From CAZWVA01 sp964636885 (GTDB lineage Bacteria > Desulfobacterota_D > UBA1144 > Nemesobacterales > CSP1-2): a stretch of 64,000 nucleotides of DNA. The DNA is taken from NCBI GenBank assembly GCA_964636885.1, contig CAZWVA010000007.1, positions 1 to 64,000 on the forward strand. Direction: 5' to 3'. The position numbers and the translations under genes were made by a program. Positions within the stretch are counted from its first letter, which is position 1. Every line of letters begins with the position of its first letter. Shown here one piece after another: positions 48,009 through 57,291 of the stretch. The notes under the pieces were generated by a model that searched no databases, was not told the DNA's origin, and saw only the letters and a program-made list of their open reading frames with translations.

Positions 48009-48152
48009 AACGCCTGGCGTTTTTATAACTGGCTATAAAACAGGGTTTTTAAGATAAAAAAGGATACTTAAGGGGAAGTTCCATGTTTTTATTTTCTTAA
48101 TATTTTCCTAAACTTAGGAATTTTAACTCTACGGTTTTCTTATCCTTAAGAA
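48009..48152. promoter_or_regulatory. Inverted repeats in the divergent intergenic region (candidate activator sites)
   Basis: Perfect inverted repeats: TTCCTAA-AC-TTAGGAA (48105-48120) and TTCTTA-TCCT-TAAGAA (48137-48152), plus TTTTATA-ACTGGC-TATAAAA (48021-48040) and AACGCC-T-GGCGTT (48009-48021). The first two lie 150-200 bases upstream of the tatA promoter and 110-170 from the opposite promoter, the usual distance for enhancer sites of NtrC-type activators. The 380-base region between the two genes contains no reading frame that I recognise. Confidence 0.5.
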
Positions 48153-48301
48153 TGTTTCCCGAATACAGCCATAATAGGAATCGATGTTTAATAGAGACTA
48201 ACCTAGCCGATTAATATCTATCCTTCTCTTTCCCGTACGATTTCCTTACATCTTACACTATACGTATCGGGTTTAACCTATGTAAGACGAGAAGATCCGG
48301 T

Positions 48302-48317
48302 TGGCATCTTTTTTGCA
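48302..48317 (+). promoter_or_regulatory. Sigma-54 (-24/-12) promoter of the reductase operon
   Basis: TGGCATCTTTTTTGCA fits the consensus TGGCACG-N4-TTGCA at all key positions (TGGCA, TTGCA, GG-N10-GC). The predicted start is about 48328, just before the GGAGG (48332-48336) of tatA. It implies control by an NtrC-type activator, and one is encoded 7.6 kb downstream. Confidence 0.75.
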
Positions 48318-48344
48318 AATTAATCAAGTTTGGAGGATAAGAAT

Positions 48345-48527
48345 ATGGGTTTTGGAATGCAGGAACTTCTCTTGATCCTCGGCATAATCGCATTGCTTTT
48401 TGGTGGGAGTAAGATCCCCGAACTCGCAAGGGGAATGGGACAGGCGGTAAGGGAGTTTAGAAGATCCGTTAGAGAAACGGAAGAGGAGGTTAAAGCCATA
48501 GAGGAAGGGGTAAAGGAAAAGAACTAA
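48345..48527 (+). CDS. tatA: Sec-independent translocase component TatA
   Basis: The 60-residue protein has one N-terminal membrane helix ([24 protein letters not shown]) with the glycine hinge and FGGSKIPEL box of TatA, then an amphipathic helix and an acidic tail. The ATG at 48345 follows GGAGG by eight bases; a TTG at 48330 would lie over that site. It is the first gene of the reductase operon, 23 bases before the ferredoxin gene, so this TatA is probably made for export of the operon's own Tat substrates. tatB and tatC are not in the window. Confidence 0.92.
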   Translation: MGFGMQELLLILGIIALLFGGSKIPELARGMGQAVREFRRSVRETEEEVKAIEEGVKEKN

Positions 48528-48550
48528 ACGGCTGAAAGGAGAACCAAACC

Positions 48551-49444
48551 ATGGATGATAAAGGTAGTGAGATAAAGGAACAAAGACGCAGGTTATTTAA
48601 GACCTTTGCCGCAGTTATTGCTTTTCTTATCGCTAAAAGCCCTAATGTCATAGCCCAAAAGAAAGAAAACGGAGAAGTAAAGAACCTTTCTCAACCTCCT
48701 CCCCAATCAGAAGAAAAATCTTCTGATGAGTGGAGTCCGATTAAAATAGACCCGCTTATAAGAATGCAAGAGGAACTTAAGCGCGCTTTAAAAAAGCCTC
48801 TCCATGAGAGACGGTGGGTAATGGTAATCGACCTCAGAAAGTGTATTGGTTGTCATGCCTGTACAATCGGGTGTATTGCTGAGAATAAGCTTCCTCCAGG
48901 GGTTGTTTACCGTCCGGTTATCGAAGAGGAGATTGGAGAGTATCCAAACGTGAGGAGTCGGTTTATACCCCGTCCATGTATGCAGTGCGATGACCCGCCA
49001 TGCACACCGGTTTGTCCGGTGAACGCTACATACAAAAGACCTGACGGTATTGTAGAAATTGACTACAACAAATGCATAGGCTGCCGCTACTGTATCACAG
49101 CTTGTCCATATAACGCACGAACCGCCGACTTTGGCGAGAATTATACAGACAACACACCTGAACTTCAGGAATACGAGAAAATTCCAAACTTTGAGTATGG
49201 CAAGAGATGGGACCGTACAAAAGAGGGCTCTCCTGTGGGGAATGCCCGTAAATGTCATTTCTGTTTGCATCGTTTAAACGTAGGGATGCTTCCCATGTGT
49301 GTTACAACCTGCGTTGGACGCGCAACATATTTCGGTGATGCAAACGATCCAAATAGTCTGGTCTCCGAGTTGATAGCCCAACCTAATGTGATGAGACTCA
49401 AAGAAGAACTCGGAACAAAACCGAAAGTCTACTATCTACTCTAG
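48551..49444 (+). CDS. Four-cluster ferredoxin subunit of a molybdopterin reductase (TtrB-like)
   Basis: A 297-residue electron-transfer subunit. The N-terminus has a twin-arginine-type sequence ([21 protein letters not shown]), so it is exported, as is TtrB of Salmonella. Four cysteine groups follow: [37 protein letters not shown] and [11 protein letters not shown]...CVTTC, enough for four iron-sulfur clusters. It passes electrons from the membrane subunit to the catalytic subunit. The order tatA-B-C-A is that of ttrBCA and srdBCA with tatA added. The C-terminal WG/YFGD segment ([12 protein letters not shown]) is typical of the family. Confidence 0.9.
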   Translation: MDDKGSEIKEQRRRLFKTFAAVIAFLIAKSPNVIAQKKENGEVKNLSQPPPQSEEKSSDEWSPIKIDPLIRMQEELKRALKKPLHERRWVMVIDLRKCIGCHACTIGCIAENKLPPGVVYRPVIEEEIGEYPNVRSRFIPRPCMQCDDPPCTPVCPVNATYKRPDGIVEIDYNKCIGCRYCITACPYNARTADFGENYTDNTPELQEYEKIPNFEYGKRWDRTKEGSPVGNARKCHFCLHRLNVGMLPMCVTTCVGRATYFGDANDPNSLVSELIAQPNVMRLKEELGTKPKVYYLL

Positions 49445-49454
49445 GAGGTGGGCC

Positions 49455-50681
49455 GTGAATAAATCATTAAAAAAAATCATAGCGGTTATCTGGCTTGTAG
49501 CGTTTATCTTGGGTGCGATTGGAATCATCGAAAGGTTCACTCTCGGTCACCGTCCGGCTGCCTACGGAAGCTATGTTCCCTGGGGGCTGTGGGTTGCGGC
49601 ATATATTTATTTCATTGGGCTTTCCGCAGGTGCGTTTCTTCTCTCTTCCCTAATATATGTGTTTGGGGTTAAGAAACTAGAAAAGATAGGAAAGATGGCG
49701 CTTTTTGTGGCGCTTATAACCCTTTTTATGGCTCTTCTTTCGATCTGGTTTGATCTCGGACATATGGAGCGATTCTATTATGTCTTTACTAGACCCAACT
49801 TCAGCTCGATGATGGCATGGATGGTGTGGTTATACACAGCCTATTTTCTCCTTCTTCTAGTAGAGATGTGGTTTGCGATGAGAGCTGATTTAGCTGGGCT
49901 GAGTAAATATGGAGGATTCCGAGGCATGCTAGCCAAGGTCCTTACTTTCGATAAAGTCGATCTTTCTCCCGAAGGTGTAGAACGTGACCGCAAGTACCTT
50001 AAAGTTTTGGGAAGCATAGGCGTTCCGCTCGCTATAGCATTCCACGGAGGTGTAGGAGCCTTATTTGGAACAGTGATGGCAAGACCTTACTGGCATACAC
50101 CGCTTTATCCAATACTGTTTCTTACCGGGGCTTTAGTGTCGGGCGGTGCACTCATGACCGCAGCCGTGGCTTTCTTCTGGCCCTCAAAGGATAAGGAATG
50201 GAGGGATACGGTAAGTTTTCTCGGAAGGATAGTTCTGGTGCTTTTGCTTCTAGACCTTCTTCTCGAATGGGCTGAGTATTCGATTCCGATGTGGTATGGA
50301 GTAGGACCAGAATATGACCTTTTAAAAAAGGTTCTTTTTGGAGATTTCTGGTGGGTTTTCTGGGTGCTTCATATTCTTTTAGGGAGCCTAATCCCTATAG
50401 TTATTCTAGTTGGATGGAACAAGGACCCGATTAAAGTTGGAATCGCCGGGGTTCTCATTGCCTTTACCTTTATGGCCGTGAGATTAAATATAGTTGTCCC
50501 GGGAACTATTGAACCACAACTCAAAGGGCTCGAACATTCTTTTACCGATCCCAGACTTAGGTTTGAATATGTACCCAGTCTTTTTGAATGGCAGGTAACA
50601 CTTTTCATAGTCACCCTTGGATTTGCCCTGTTCTATATTGGCTACAGGCTTCTGCCTATAACCGAAACAAAGGAGGTATGA
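49455..50681 (+). CDS. NrfD/PsrC-type membrane subunit (TtrC-like)
   Basis: A 408-residue integral membrane protein with about nine or ten helices that would oxidise quinol and anchor the reductase. The first helix (IIAVIWLVAFILGAIGII) is followed by VPWGLWVAAYIYFIGLSAGA, a hallmark of the PsrC/NrfD family. No heme-binding motif is seen, as expected. The start is GTG after GGAGGTGG. The stop overlaps an ATG six bases before the catalytic gene's likely start, so the subunits are translated together. Confidence 0.9.
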   Translation: MNKSLKKIIAVIWLVAFILGAIGIIERFTLGHRPAAYGSYVPWGLWVAAYIYFIGLSAGAFLLSSLIYVFGVKKLEKIGKMALFVALITLFMALLSIWFDLGHMERFYYVFTRPNFSSMMAWMVWLYTAYFLLLLVEMWFAMRADLAGLSKYGGFRGMLAKVLTFDKVDLSPEGVERDRKYLKVLGSIGVPLAIAFHGGVGALFGTVMARPYWHTPLYPILFLTGALVSGGALMTAAVAFFWPSKDKEWRDTVSFLGRIVLVLLLLDLLLEWAEYSIPMWYGVGPEYDLLKKVLFGDFWWVFWVLHILLGSLIPIVILVGWNKDPIKVGIAGVLIAFTFMAVRLNIVVPGTIEPQLKGLEHSFTDPRLRFEYVPSLFEWQVTLFIVTLGFALFYIGYRLLPITETKEV

Positions 50682-50683
50682 AC

Positions 50684-53600
50684 ATGGAGGAGAAAGAAAA
50701 AGGACTATTCGAAAAAATCGGTGACAGAGTTAATGAATTGAAATCTACACGCCGCGATTTCCTGAAGACTTCGGCTTTTCTAGGTGGAAGCGCGCTGTTT
50801 GCGGAAAGAATCGGGTGGGCACTGGATATGCTGAAAAGGGCTGAGGCAGGAGAACTCCTTCCGGGTGAAGAGTATGAACTCGCTAAAGCCGAAAACATCC
50901 TCTACTCGGTCTGCCTGCAGTGTAACACCGGATGCGGTATAAAAACAAAGGTTTTAAACGGTGTTGCGGTAAAGATCGATGGAAATCCGCTTAGTCCCTG
51001 GACCTTATATCCACATCTGCCCTACGAAACATCACCATATGACATGGCAACTGTTGATGGTGCTCTTTGCCCTAAGGGCCAGGCAGGGCTTCAGACTGCT
51101 TACGACCCTTACAGAATCCGCAAGGTTCTAAAACGGGCAGGAAAGCGTGGAGAGAATAAATGGGTTACCATTCCTTTTGACCAGGCAATAGATGAGATTG
51201 TAAACGGTGGATATCTATTTAAGAATGTAAAAGGAGAGGAGAACCGCTATGTTACAGGTTTAAAAGACCTCTGGGCACTGAGAGACCCTGAAGTTGCGAA
51301 AAAGATGGATAAAGCCGTAAGTGAAATACTACACGAGAAGGATAAAACAAAGAAAAAGGAGCTTGTCGAAAAGTTTAAATCGGATTTTAAGGATTACTTG
51401 GATAAGATGATAGACCCAGATCATCCTGACCTTGGACCCGTAAACAATCAGATGGTCTTTATGTGGGGAAGACTTAAAGATGGAAGGGGAGACCTAATTA
51501 AGAGATTCACACTCGATGCCTTTGGCTCCACAAACGCCCATGGACACACAACGGTCTGCCAGGGTTCTCTCTATTTTACAGGATATGCTATGAGCAAGGA
51601 GTGGAAGCTTGATGAGAAAGAGAAAAAGGTTAAATGGACAGGAGGAAGTAAGTTTTACTGGCAGGGTGAGCTTGAACACCCAGAGTTTGTGATTTTTGTA
51701 GGCGCCTCTCCTTTTGAGGCAAACTACGGACCTCCTTTCAGAACGACTCGTATAACGGATGGAATTGTTTCGGGAAGGCTTAAATACGCAGTAATCGACC
51801 CAAGACTTTCAAAAACAGCGGGTAAGGCATGGAAGTGGATTCCTGCAAAACCTGGAACAGAAGGGGCTTTTGCCCTCGGTATGATAAGGTGGATTATAGA
51901 GAACAAGAGATTTGATTTAAAGTACCTCATGAATGCGAATAAAGCAGCAGCCAAGGAAGACAATGAACCTACATGGACAAACGCTGTATGGCTCGTAAAG
52001 ATTGAAGACGGCAAGCCCGGTGCGTTTCTTCGCGCTCATGAGGTTGGATTTCCAAAAGAAGAGAGGGTTCAGGTGGTTAAGGATGAAGAAGTAAAATACG
52101 AATATGAAAGGTTTGTAGTTTTAAAAGATGGGGAATTAGTTCCTGTTGACCCCTATGACGAGAAAACGCCTGTTGAAGGGGACCTCTTTATTGATACCGA
52201 GATAAACGGCTTTAGAGTAAAGAGCGGGATGCAGTTGCTCCATGAAGAGGCTTCGAAAAAAACGATAGAAGAGTGGGCAGGAATCTGCGGTGTGAAACCA
52301 GAAGATATTATAGAGCTTGCATATGAATTCACAAACCACGGAAAGCGAGCTGTTGCAGATGTTCATAGGGGAGCCTCTCAGCACACAAACGGGTTTTACA
52401 ATAATTTGGCTTGGTTTACATTAAATCTTCTAATCGGAAATTACGATTATAAAGGTGGATTCATAAAAAAATCGGAGTATAACCCTTCAGGAGAGAAAGA
52501 AGGACAGCCGTTTAATATAAAAAAAATGCATCCTGGAAAAACAACTCCGTTCGGGATTTCCATTATAAGACACGGAATGAACTACGAGGATACAACCTTG
52601 TTTGAAGGGTATCCTGCAAAGCGTCCTTGGTTCCCTCTTGCAAGTGACGTCTATCAGGAAATCATTCCTTCCATTGGGGATGCATATCCATACCCTGTTA
52701 AAGCCCTTATTCTCTATATGGGCACTCCAGTATATTCTCTTCCTGGAAGCGAACCCTTGATTGAGATACTCTCCGATCCAAACAAGCTTCCTCTTTTTGT
52801 TCAGATAGATATTACAGTCGGTGAGACCTCAATGTTTGCCGACTACATATTCCCCGATACAACCTATCTTGAAAGATGGGAATTCCATGGTTCTCATCCG
52901 AGTATCCCTTATAAGGCCCAGCCGATACGTCAGCCTGTTATTCCTCCTATTCCTGAGATGGTAAAGGTTTTCGGCGAAGAGATGCCCATATCGCTTGAAG
53001 CATTTATTCTCGGTGTAGCGGAAAAACTCGGTCTTCCTGGTTTTGGCCCTACTGGATTTGGCGAAGGAAAGCCCCTTATGCATCCCGACCATCTTTATCT
53101 AAAGATGGTGGCAAACGTTGCTATGGAGGGTAAACCGGTTCCAGATGCTGACGAGAAGGAAGTAAAACTCTTTATGGAGTCTAGGAGGCACTTACCTAAA
53201 GAGGTGTTTAATCCCGAAAGATGGGAGAGCTCGGTAGGAAGCGAGAACTTTAAAAAGGTCATATATGTGCTTAACCGTGGTGGAAGATTCCAGAATTACG
53301 AGGATGCATGGGACGGAGAACAGGTAAAGAACAAGTATGGAACACTGGTTAATATGTATCTTGAGAAGGTTGCAAAAACCAAAAACTCGATGACGGGAAA
53401 ACCATTTAAAGGCATCGCATCTTACATCCCGGCTCCTGCTGATTCTCTTGGAAATCTAATTGAAGACGGAGGAGAGGGATTTGACCTTAGCCTGATCACT
53501 TATAGAGCGATTCAGCACACAAAGTCAAGAACGGTATCTAACTACTGGCTGCTTTCAATCCAACCTGAAAATTCGATTCTAATAAACAAACGAGATGCTG

Positions 53601-53956
53601 AGAGATTAGGATTTAAAGACGGAGACGAAGTAAAGATCGTCTCCAAAACGAACTCAGATGGAGTATGGAACCTTACGAATGGAGATAAAAAACCCATAAT
53701 TGGCAAGCTTAAGGCTGTTCAGGGAATCCGTCCCGGAGTTGTGGCCTTTAGTCTTGGTTTCGGTCACTTTGCCTACGGAGCACGAGACATAACGGTCGAT
53801 GGAAAAGTCGTAAAACGGGACAAGCGTCGTGACAAGGGAATTCACGCAAACGCCGTCATGCGACTCGATCCTGTACTAAAGAATACACCTCTTGAGGATT
53901 TAACTGGCGGTAGTGTCTCTTTTTATGACACGAGGGTAAAACTGGTAAGAGCATGA
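50684..53956 (+). CDS. Catalytic subunit of a Tat-exported molybdopterin oxidoreductase (TtrA/SrdA-like)
   Basis: A 1090-residue DMSO-reductase-family enzyme. Residues 21-30 hold the twin-arginine signal STRRDFLKTS. A 4Fe-4S site follows: Cys77, Cys80, Cys84 (CLQCNTGC) and Cys129 (CPKG). Near residue 265 is GRLKDGRGDLIKRF and then HGHTTVCQG, placing Cys292 as the likely metal ligand. Length, this block and gene order fit tetrathionate reductase TtrA and selenate reductase SrdA better than nitrate, formate or short polysulfide reductases. A lysine- and acid-rich insert lies at about 180-250. The substrate is not determined: tetrathionate, selenate, arsenate or another sulfur or metal oxyanion. 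ATG 50684 was chosen because GGAGG is seven bases before it. Confidence 0.88.
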   Translation: MEEKEKGLFEKIGDRVNELKSTRRDFLKTSAFLGGSALFAERIGWALDMLKRAEAGELLPGEEYELAKAENILYSVCLQCNTGCGIKTKVLNGVAVKIDGNPLSPWTLYPHLPYETSPYDMATVDGALCPKGQAGLQTAYDPYRIRKVLKRAGKRGENKWVTIPFDQAIDEIVNGGYLFKNVKGEENRYVTGLKDLWALRDPEVAKKMDKAVSEILHEKDKTKKKELVEKFKSDFKDYLDKMIDPDHPDLGPVNNQMVFMWGRLKDGRGDLIKRFTLDAFGSTNAHGHTTVCQGSLYFTGYAMSKEWKLDEKEKKVKWTGGSKFYWQGELEHPEFVIFVGASPFEANYGPPFRTTRITDGIVSGRLKYAVIDPRLSKTAGKAWKWIPAKPGTEGAFALGMIRWIIENKRFDLKYLMNANKAAAKEDNEPTWTNAVWLVKIEDGKPGAFLRAHEVGFPKEERVQVVKDEEVKYEYERFVVLKDGELVPVDPYDEKTPVEGDLFIDTEINGFRVKSGMQLLHEEASKKTIEEWAGICGVKPEDIIELAYEFTNHGKRAVADVHRGASQHTNGFYNNLAWFTLNLLIGNYDYKGGFIKKSEYNPSGEKEGQPFNIKKMHPGKTTPFGISIIRHGMNYEDTTLFEGYPAKRPWFPLASDVYQEIIPSIGDAYPYPVKALILYMGTPVYSLPGSEPLIEILSDPNKLPLFVQIDITVGETSMFADYIFPDTTYLERWEFHGSHPSIPYKAQPIRQPVIPPIPEMVKVFGEEMPISLEAFILGVAEKLGLPGFGPTGFGEGKPLMHPDHLYLKMVANVAMEGKPVPDADEKEVKLFMESRRHLPKEVFNPERWESSVGSENFKKVIYVLNRGGRFQNYEDAWDGEQVKNKYGTLVNMYLEKVAKTKNSMTGKPFKGIASYIPAPADSLGNLIEDGGEGFDLSLITYRAIQHTKSRTVSNYWLLSIQPENSILINKRDAERLGFKDGDEVKIVSKTNSDGVWNLTNGDKKPIIGKLKAVQGIRPGVVAFSLGFGHFAYGARDITVDGKVVKRDKRRDKGIHANAVMRLDPVLKNTPLEDLTGGSVSFYDTRVKLVRA

Positions 53957-54131
53957 CTGTTAAAGTCGGAGCGTAGAGGGTATCGATGAAGTAGCAGCGC
54001 ACAATCTTAAAGGAATGATTGAGAACGCGGGGTATAGAGTAAAGATAAGAACCCAAACAGCTTTAAGTCGTTTGGGCTCCTTACCTCCCGAGGAGATTAT
54101 AACTATGCCCCGCTTTTCTGTCTATAACTAA
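53953..54131 (+). pseudogene. Small frameshifted reading frame after the catalytic subunit
   Basis: An ATG at 53953 overlaps the catalytic gene's stop (ATGA) and reads MTVKVGA before a TAG at 53974. One base out of frame, from 53973, the text continues VEGIDEVAAHNLKGMIENAG, then YRVKIRTQTALSRLG, PPEEIITMPRFSVYN, and ends TAA at 54131. Joined, this is a protein of about 60 residues with no signal peptide. I do not recognise the family. The start overlap and the sensible amino-acid content suggest a real gene carrying a one-base error or mutation. Confidence 0.5.
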
Positions 54132-54189
54132 AACTCTTGTAAAGAGATTCACCGAGCCTAAAGTAAAAAAGTAACAGGAGGAAAGATAA

Positions 54190-55893
54190 ATGAGAGAGTA
54201 TTTCCCTAAGTTAAGTATTCTTGCCCTCTTTTTAGGAATCTTTTTTTATATCGGTTTACCTTCGGCTTCTACTGAAGAGGTTAAAGAGGAAGAAGCATCT
54301 GAGAAAGCTAAAATCAAAGAATTTGAGAAAAAACTTGAGAGGCTGACAGAAGACGTTCAGAAGATAATAGAAAACAGCACGGAAGAAAAAAAAGAGATGG
54401 GTGAGTTAAAAGAAAGATTGAATCAACTCACTCAGGAATTAAGGGAATTGAAGGGAAAGCCAGTCGAGGAAAAGAAGGAGGTTGAAACGAGTTACAAGCC
54501 GCCTGACCAAACTTCACCCAAAGCTCCATCTGGTGAACACCTGTATTTTGAAGGCCTGGGTCTTAACGAAAACCTCCCCGAAAGGGCGATTTCGCTTGAT
54601 AGGCTCCGTGTGGGTCTTTGGCTCCAGTACCGCCTCATGTATAATGCAAGCAATATCCCCGGTCCGGCAAACACCGATTTTGGAGACACCAAAAGCTACG
54701 ATTTCCTGCGTCAAAGAGCGCGTATTGGCATTGATATAAGACCGTTTGAGAACGTAGGCGGTTATGCCCAGCTTGAGTTTAGAAGCGGCTTAGGTGTAGG
54801 CCCTGATATTAGCGATCCAAGGGTAGGAATTGATTTTGACAATATCGCCTTTAACAGGCTAGACGATCGAGGTCTCCGTTACGCTTATTTCTATGCTTCT
54901 CCGATTAAAGAAGCTACATTCGTAGCAGGGATCATTCCGTCTTCGGATTACTTAGGAGACACACAGTTCAGCGCGGATTGGGATTTCAATGTCGGAGGAG
55001 TGGCTCTTACAGGGAAAATCAGTGACTTCACTTATAGGCTAAGTTATTTGAGACTTATTGAAGGACTCGGATTCAATATAATTAATGAACTGGGAGAAGA
55101 CGCTCATCTTATTCTTGGTGACTTCACTATGCCTCTTTTTAAAGATGCTACGAGGTTAGGTCTTCATATCTATTACCTCAGAAACGACATTGATGAGCCC
55201 TCCGTAGGGGATTTTCAGGAGGCTTGGATTGGAATCAGCGGAAGAGGAGAAATAGGTTTAGCGCGCTTAAACGGTTTTGTCGTCTTAAACGTTGGAGAGT
55301 TTGACGGAGTAACCTCTCTCCCATCGGGTCTCACAATACCTGAGGGTTCACACAAAGGAGTTGCGTTTAAAGGTGAGGGTATAGTACCCATTATTGATCT
55401 CCCCTATGGCCCGCTCCTTCTAAGCGGTCTTTTCGTCTTTACTTCGGGAGACAAAGAAGGGGAAATGGACAATCGCTTTAACACGATTCAGGGTCTTGTA
55501 GGCACACAGGGGTATTGGGCATACACGCATATCTTTACGGCAAATGGACCATCAGATGTAAACGACTTTGGACTCGATATTGGGAATACGAGATTGGGTA
55601 GTGGGGCAGGCCTTATTACCGCACAGGCCAAGTTGAGTATACCCCTACACAGATCGGTTGGATTAGAACTAGAAGGCGGTACCTTTTGGTCTGCTAAGAG
55701 GAGGGCTGGGGCTAGATACATGGGTACGGAACTAGGCGGGATGTTTACGTTTCCTATTGTGAAACCCCTTCGAGTTCAGATAGGTTTTGCTTATGCCAGA
55801 TTAGGGGGTTTCTTTGAATCGCTTATAGCAGAGGAGCAGAGGCTTGATAGAGACATTTACGAGCTGTTTTCAAGGATACAACTGGAATTTTGA
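54190..55893 (+). CDS. Outer-membrane beta-barrel protein with N-terminal coiled coil
   Basis: The 567 residues comprise a signal peptide (LSILALFLGIFFYIGLPSAS), a highly charged coiled coil at about 30-95, and a beta-barrel of around 430 residues with many aromatic-ended strands, closing with the outer-membrane signal phenylalanine (FSRIQLEF). It is the last gene of the reductase operon and has AACAGGAGG before its ATG. It may let the substrate or product cross the outer membrane. It resembles, but is longer than, the porin at 46-47.5 kb. Confidence 0.8.
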   Translation: MREYFPKLSILALFLGIFFYIGLPSASTEEVKEEEASEKAKIKEFEKKLERLTEDVQKIIENSTEEKKEMGELKERLNQLTQELRELKGKPVEEKKEVETSYKPPDQTSPKAPSGEHLYFEGLGLNENLPERAISLDRLRVGLWLQYRLMYNASNIPGPANTDFGDTKSYDFLRQRARIGIDIRPFENVGGYAQLEFRSGLGVGPDISDPRVGIDFDNIAFNRLDDRGLRYAYFYASPIKEATFVAGIIPSSDYLGDTQFSADWDFNVGGVALTGKISDFTYRLSYLRLIEGLGFNIINELGEDAHLILGDFTMPLFKDATRLGLHIYYLRNDIDEPSVGDFQEAWIGISGRGEIGLARLNGFVVLNVGEFDGVTSLPSGLTIPEGSHKGVAFKGEGIVPIIDLPYGPLLLSGLFVFTSGDKEGEMDNRFNTIQGLVGTQGYWAYTHIFTANGPSDVNDFGLDIGNTRLGSGAGLITAQAKLSIPLHRSVGLELEGGTFWSAKRRAGARYMGTELGGMFTFPIVKPLRVQIGFAYARLGGFFESLIAEEQRLDRDIYELFSRIQLEF

Positions 55894-55950
55894 TGTGCTA
55901 AAATGGTGAATATCTCTATTTAAAAACAGGAGACAGAAAAAAACCGAATC

Positions 55951-57291
55951 CTACGGTATGGAGAGTTCCTCGATCTTACGGTATAGGGAGGAGAGGCTTA
56001 AACCGAGGAGTCTTGCCGCTTCCCTTTTATCTCGCCCCGTTTTTTCTAAGATTTTGATAATGTGCTCCCTTTCGTATTCCCGGAGTATTTCTTTCAGGTT
56101 ATCCTCTTCGGATTTTTTATCGTCGGATAATAGAGAGGGAAGATCAGAAGGCATGATTATATCTCCTTCACACAGAATCACCGCCCGCTCAATTACATTC
56201 TGTAATTCCCTGACGTTTCCCTTCCATGAGTAGCCAAGAAGGATCTGCATGGCTTTAGGGTCAACCCCGCTTACATTTTTTCTTAGCTCCATGCTTAGTC
56301 TATTTATAAAGTGGTTAACAAGTGGTGGTATATCCTCTTTTCGTTCCCTAAGAGGCGGCATGGTTATCTCAATCACGTTCAAACGGTAGTACAGTTCCTC
56401 CCGAAAATTGCCTTTCTCGATCTCTTTAGGAAGATTGCGGCTGGTAGCGGCAATAAAGCGTATATCCGTTTTTACGGGTTTTATTCCCCCGACTGGCAGG
56501 ACTTCACCGTCTTCGATCACCCGGAGCAATTTTACTTGGAGGTTCAAGGGAAGTTCTCCTACCTCGTCTAAGAACAGGGTTCCCCCATCGGCGATTTTAA
56601 ATAGCCCTTCTTTGCTGCTTATTGCTCCTGTAAAGGCACCTTTAACATGCCCGAATAGTTCACTTTCAAGAAGGTTTTCTGGAATGGCGGCACAATTTAT
56701 GGGAACGAATTTCTCCGCCCTTCGAGGGCTATTCTGGTGAATAGCACGGGCAACTAACTCTTTGCCAGTTCCACTTTCTCCGGTAATAAGTACCGTGCTT
56801 TTGGTAGGAGCGGCTTTTTTTACCAACTTGAGTATTTCACAAATCCTAGGGCTTATACCAACTATGTTATGAAAATCGTATCTCTCCTCGACCTCAGCTC
56901 TTAACCTCTTATAGTCCCTAGAGAGTTTTTGAAAGTTAGTGATATTCCTCACTTTTAATAGGACCTCGTCGAAGATAAGTGGTTTAACGATATAATCGTA
57001 GGCCCCTTTTTTTAGGGCCTGTACGGCAGACTCGATTGAGCCATAGGCGGTGATAATGATAACCGAGGTGTTAGGGCTGACTTTCCGAATTTCCTCAAGG
57101 AGCCTTAACCCATTAATGCCAGGCATACGGATATCACAAAAAGCCAAGTCGAACTCCTGTTTAGAGATCTCTTGGAGAGCCACTTCCCCATTCGGTGCAC
57201 ACACCACTTCATACCCCTCCTCCATAAGCACCTTTGCCAGGGTATCTCGGAATGCCTTTTCGTCATCGGCTATTAGTATGTGTCCCTCCAT
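55951..57291 (-). CDS. Sigma-54-dependent response regulator (NtrC family)
   Basis: A 446-residue activator: N-terminal receiver with phospho-acceptor Asp53 (FCDIRMPG), an AAA+ domain with Walker A GESGTGKE and the sigma-54 contact loop GAFTGA, and a C-terminal Fis-type helix-turn-helix (DKREAARLLGLSLSSLYRKI). The ATG at 57291 has GGAGGG eight bases before it; a start at 57318 lies deeper in the kinase gene and lacks a site. It overlaps the kinase gene by 29 bases. Its most likely targets are the divergent -24/-12 promoters at 48 kb. Confidence 0.93.
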   Translation of the reverse strand: MEGHILIADDEKAFRDTLAKVLMEEGYEVVCAPNGEVALQEISKQEFDLAFCDIRMPGINGLRLLEEIRKVSPNTSVIIITAYGSIESAVQALKKGAYDYIVKPLIFDEVLLKVRNITNFQKLSRDYKRLRAEVEERYDFHNIVGISPRICEILKLVKKAAPTKSTVLITGESGTGKELVARAIHQNSPRRAEKFVPINCAAIPENLLESELFGHVKGAFTGAISSKEGLFKIADGGTLFLDEVGELPLNLQVKLLRVIEDGEVLPVGGIKPVKTDIRFIAATSRNLPKEIEKGNFREELYYRLNVIEITMPPLRERKEDIPPLVNHFINRLSMELRKNVSGVDPKAMQILLGYSWKGNVRELQNVIERAVILCEGDIIMPSDLPSLLSDDKKSEEDNLKEILREYEREHIIKILEKTGRDKREAARLLGLSLSSLYRKIEELSIP

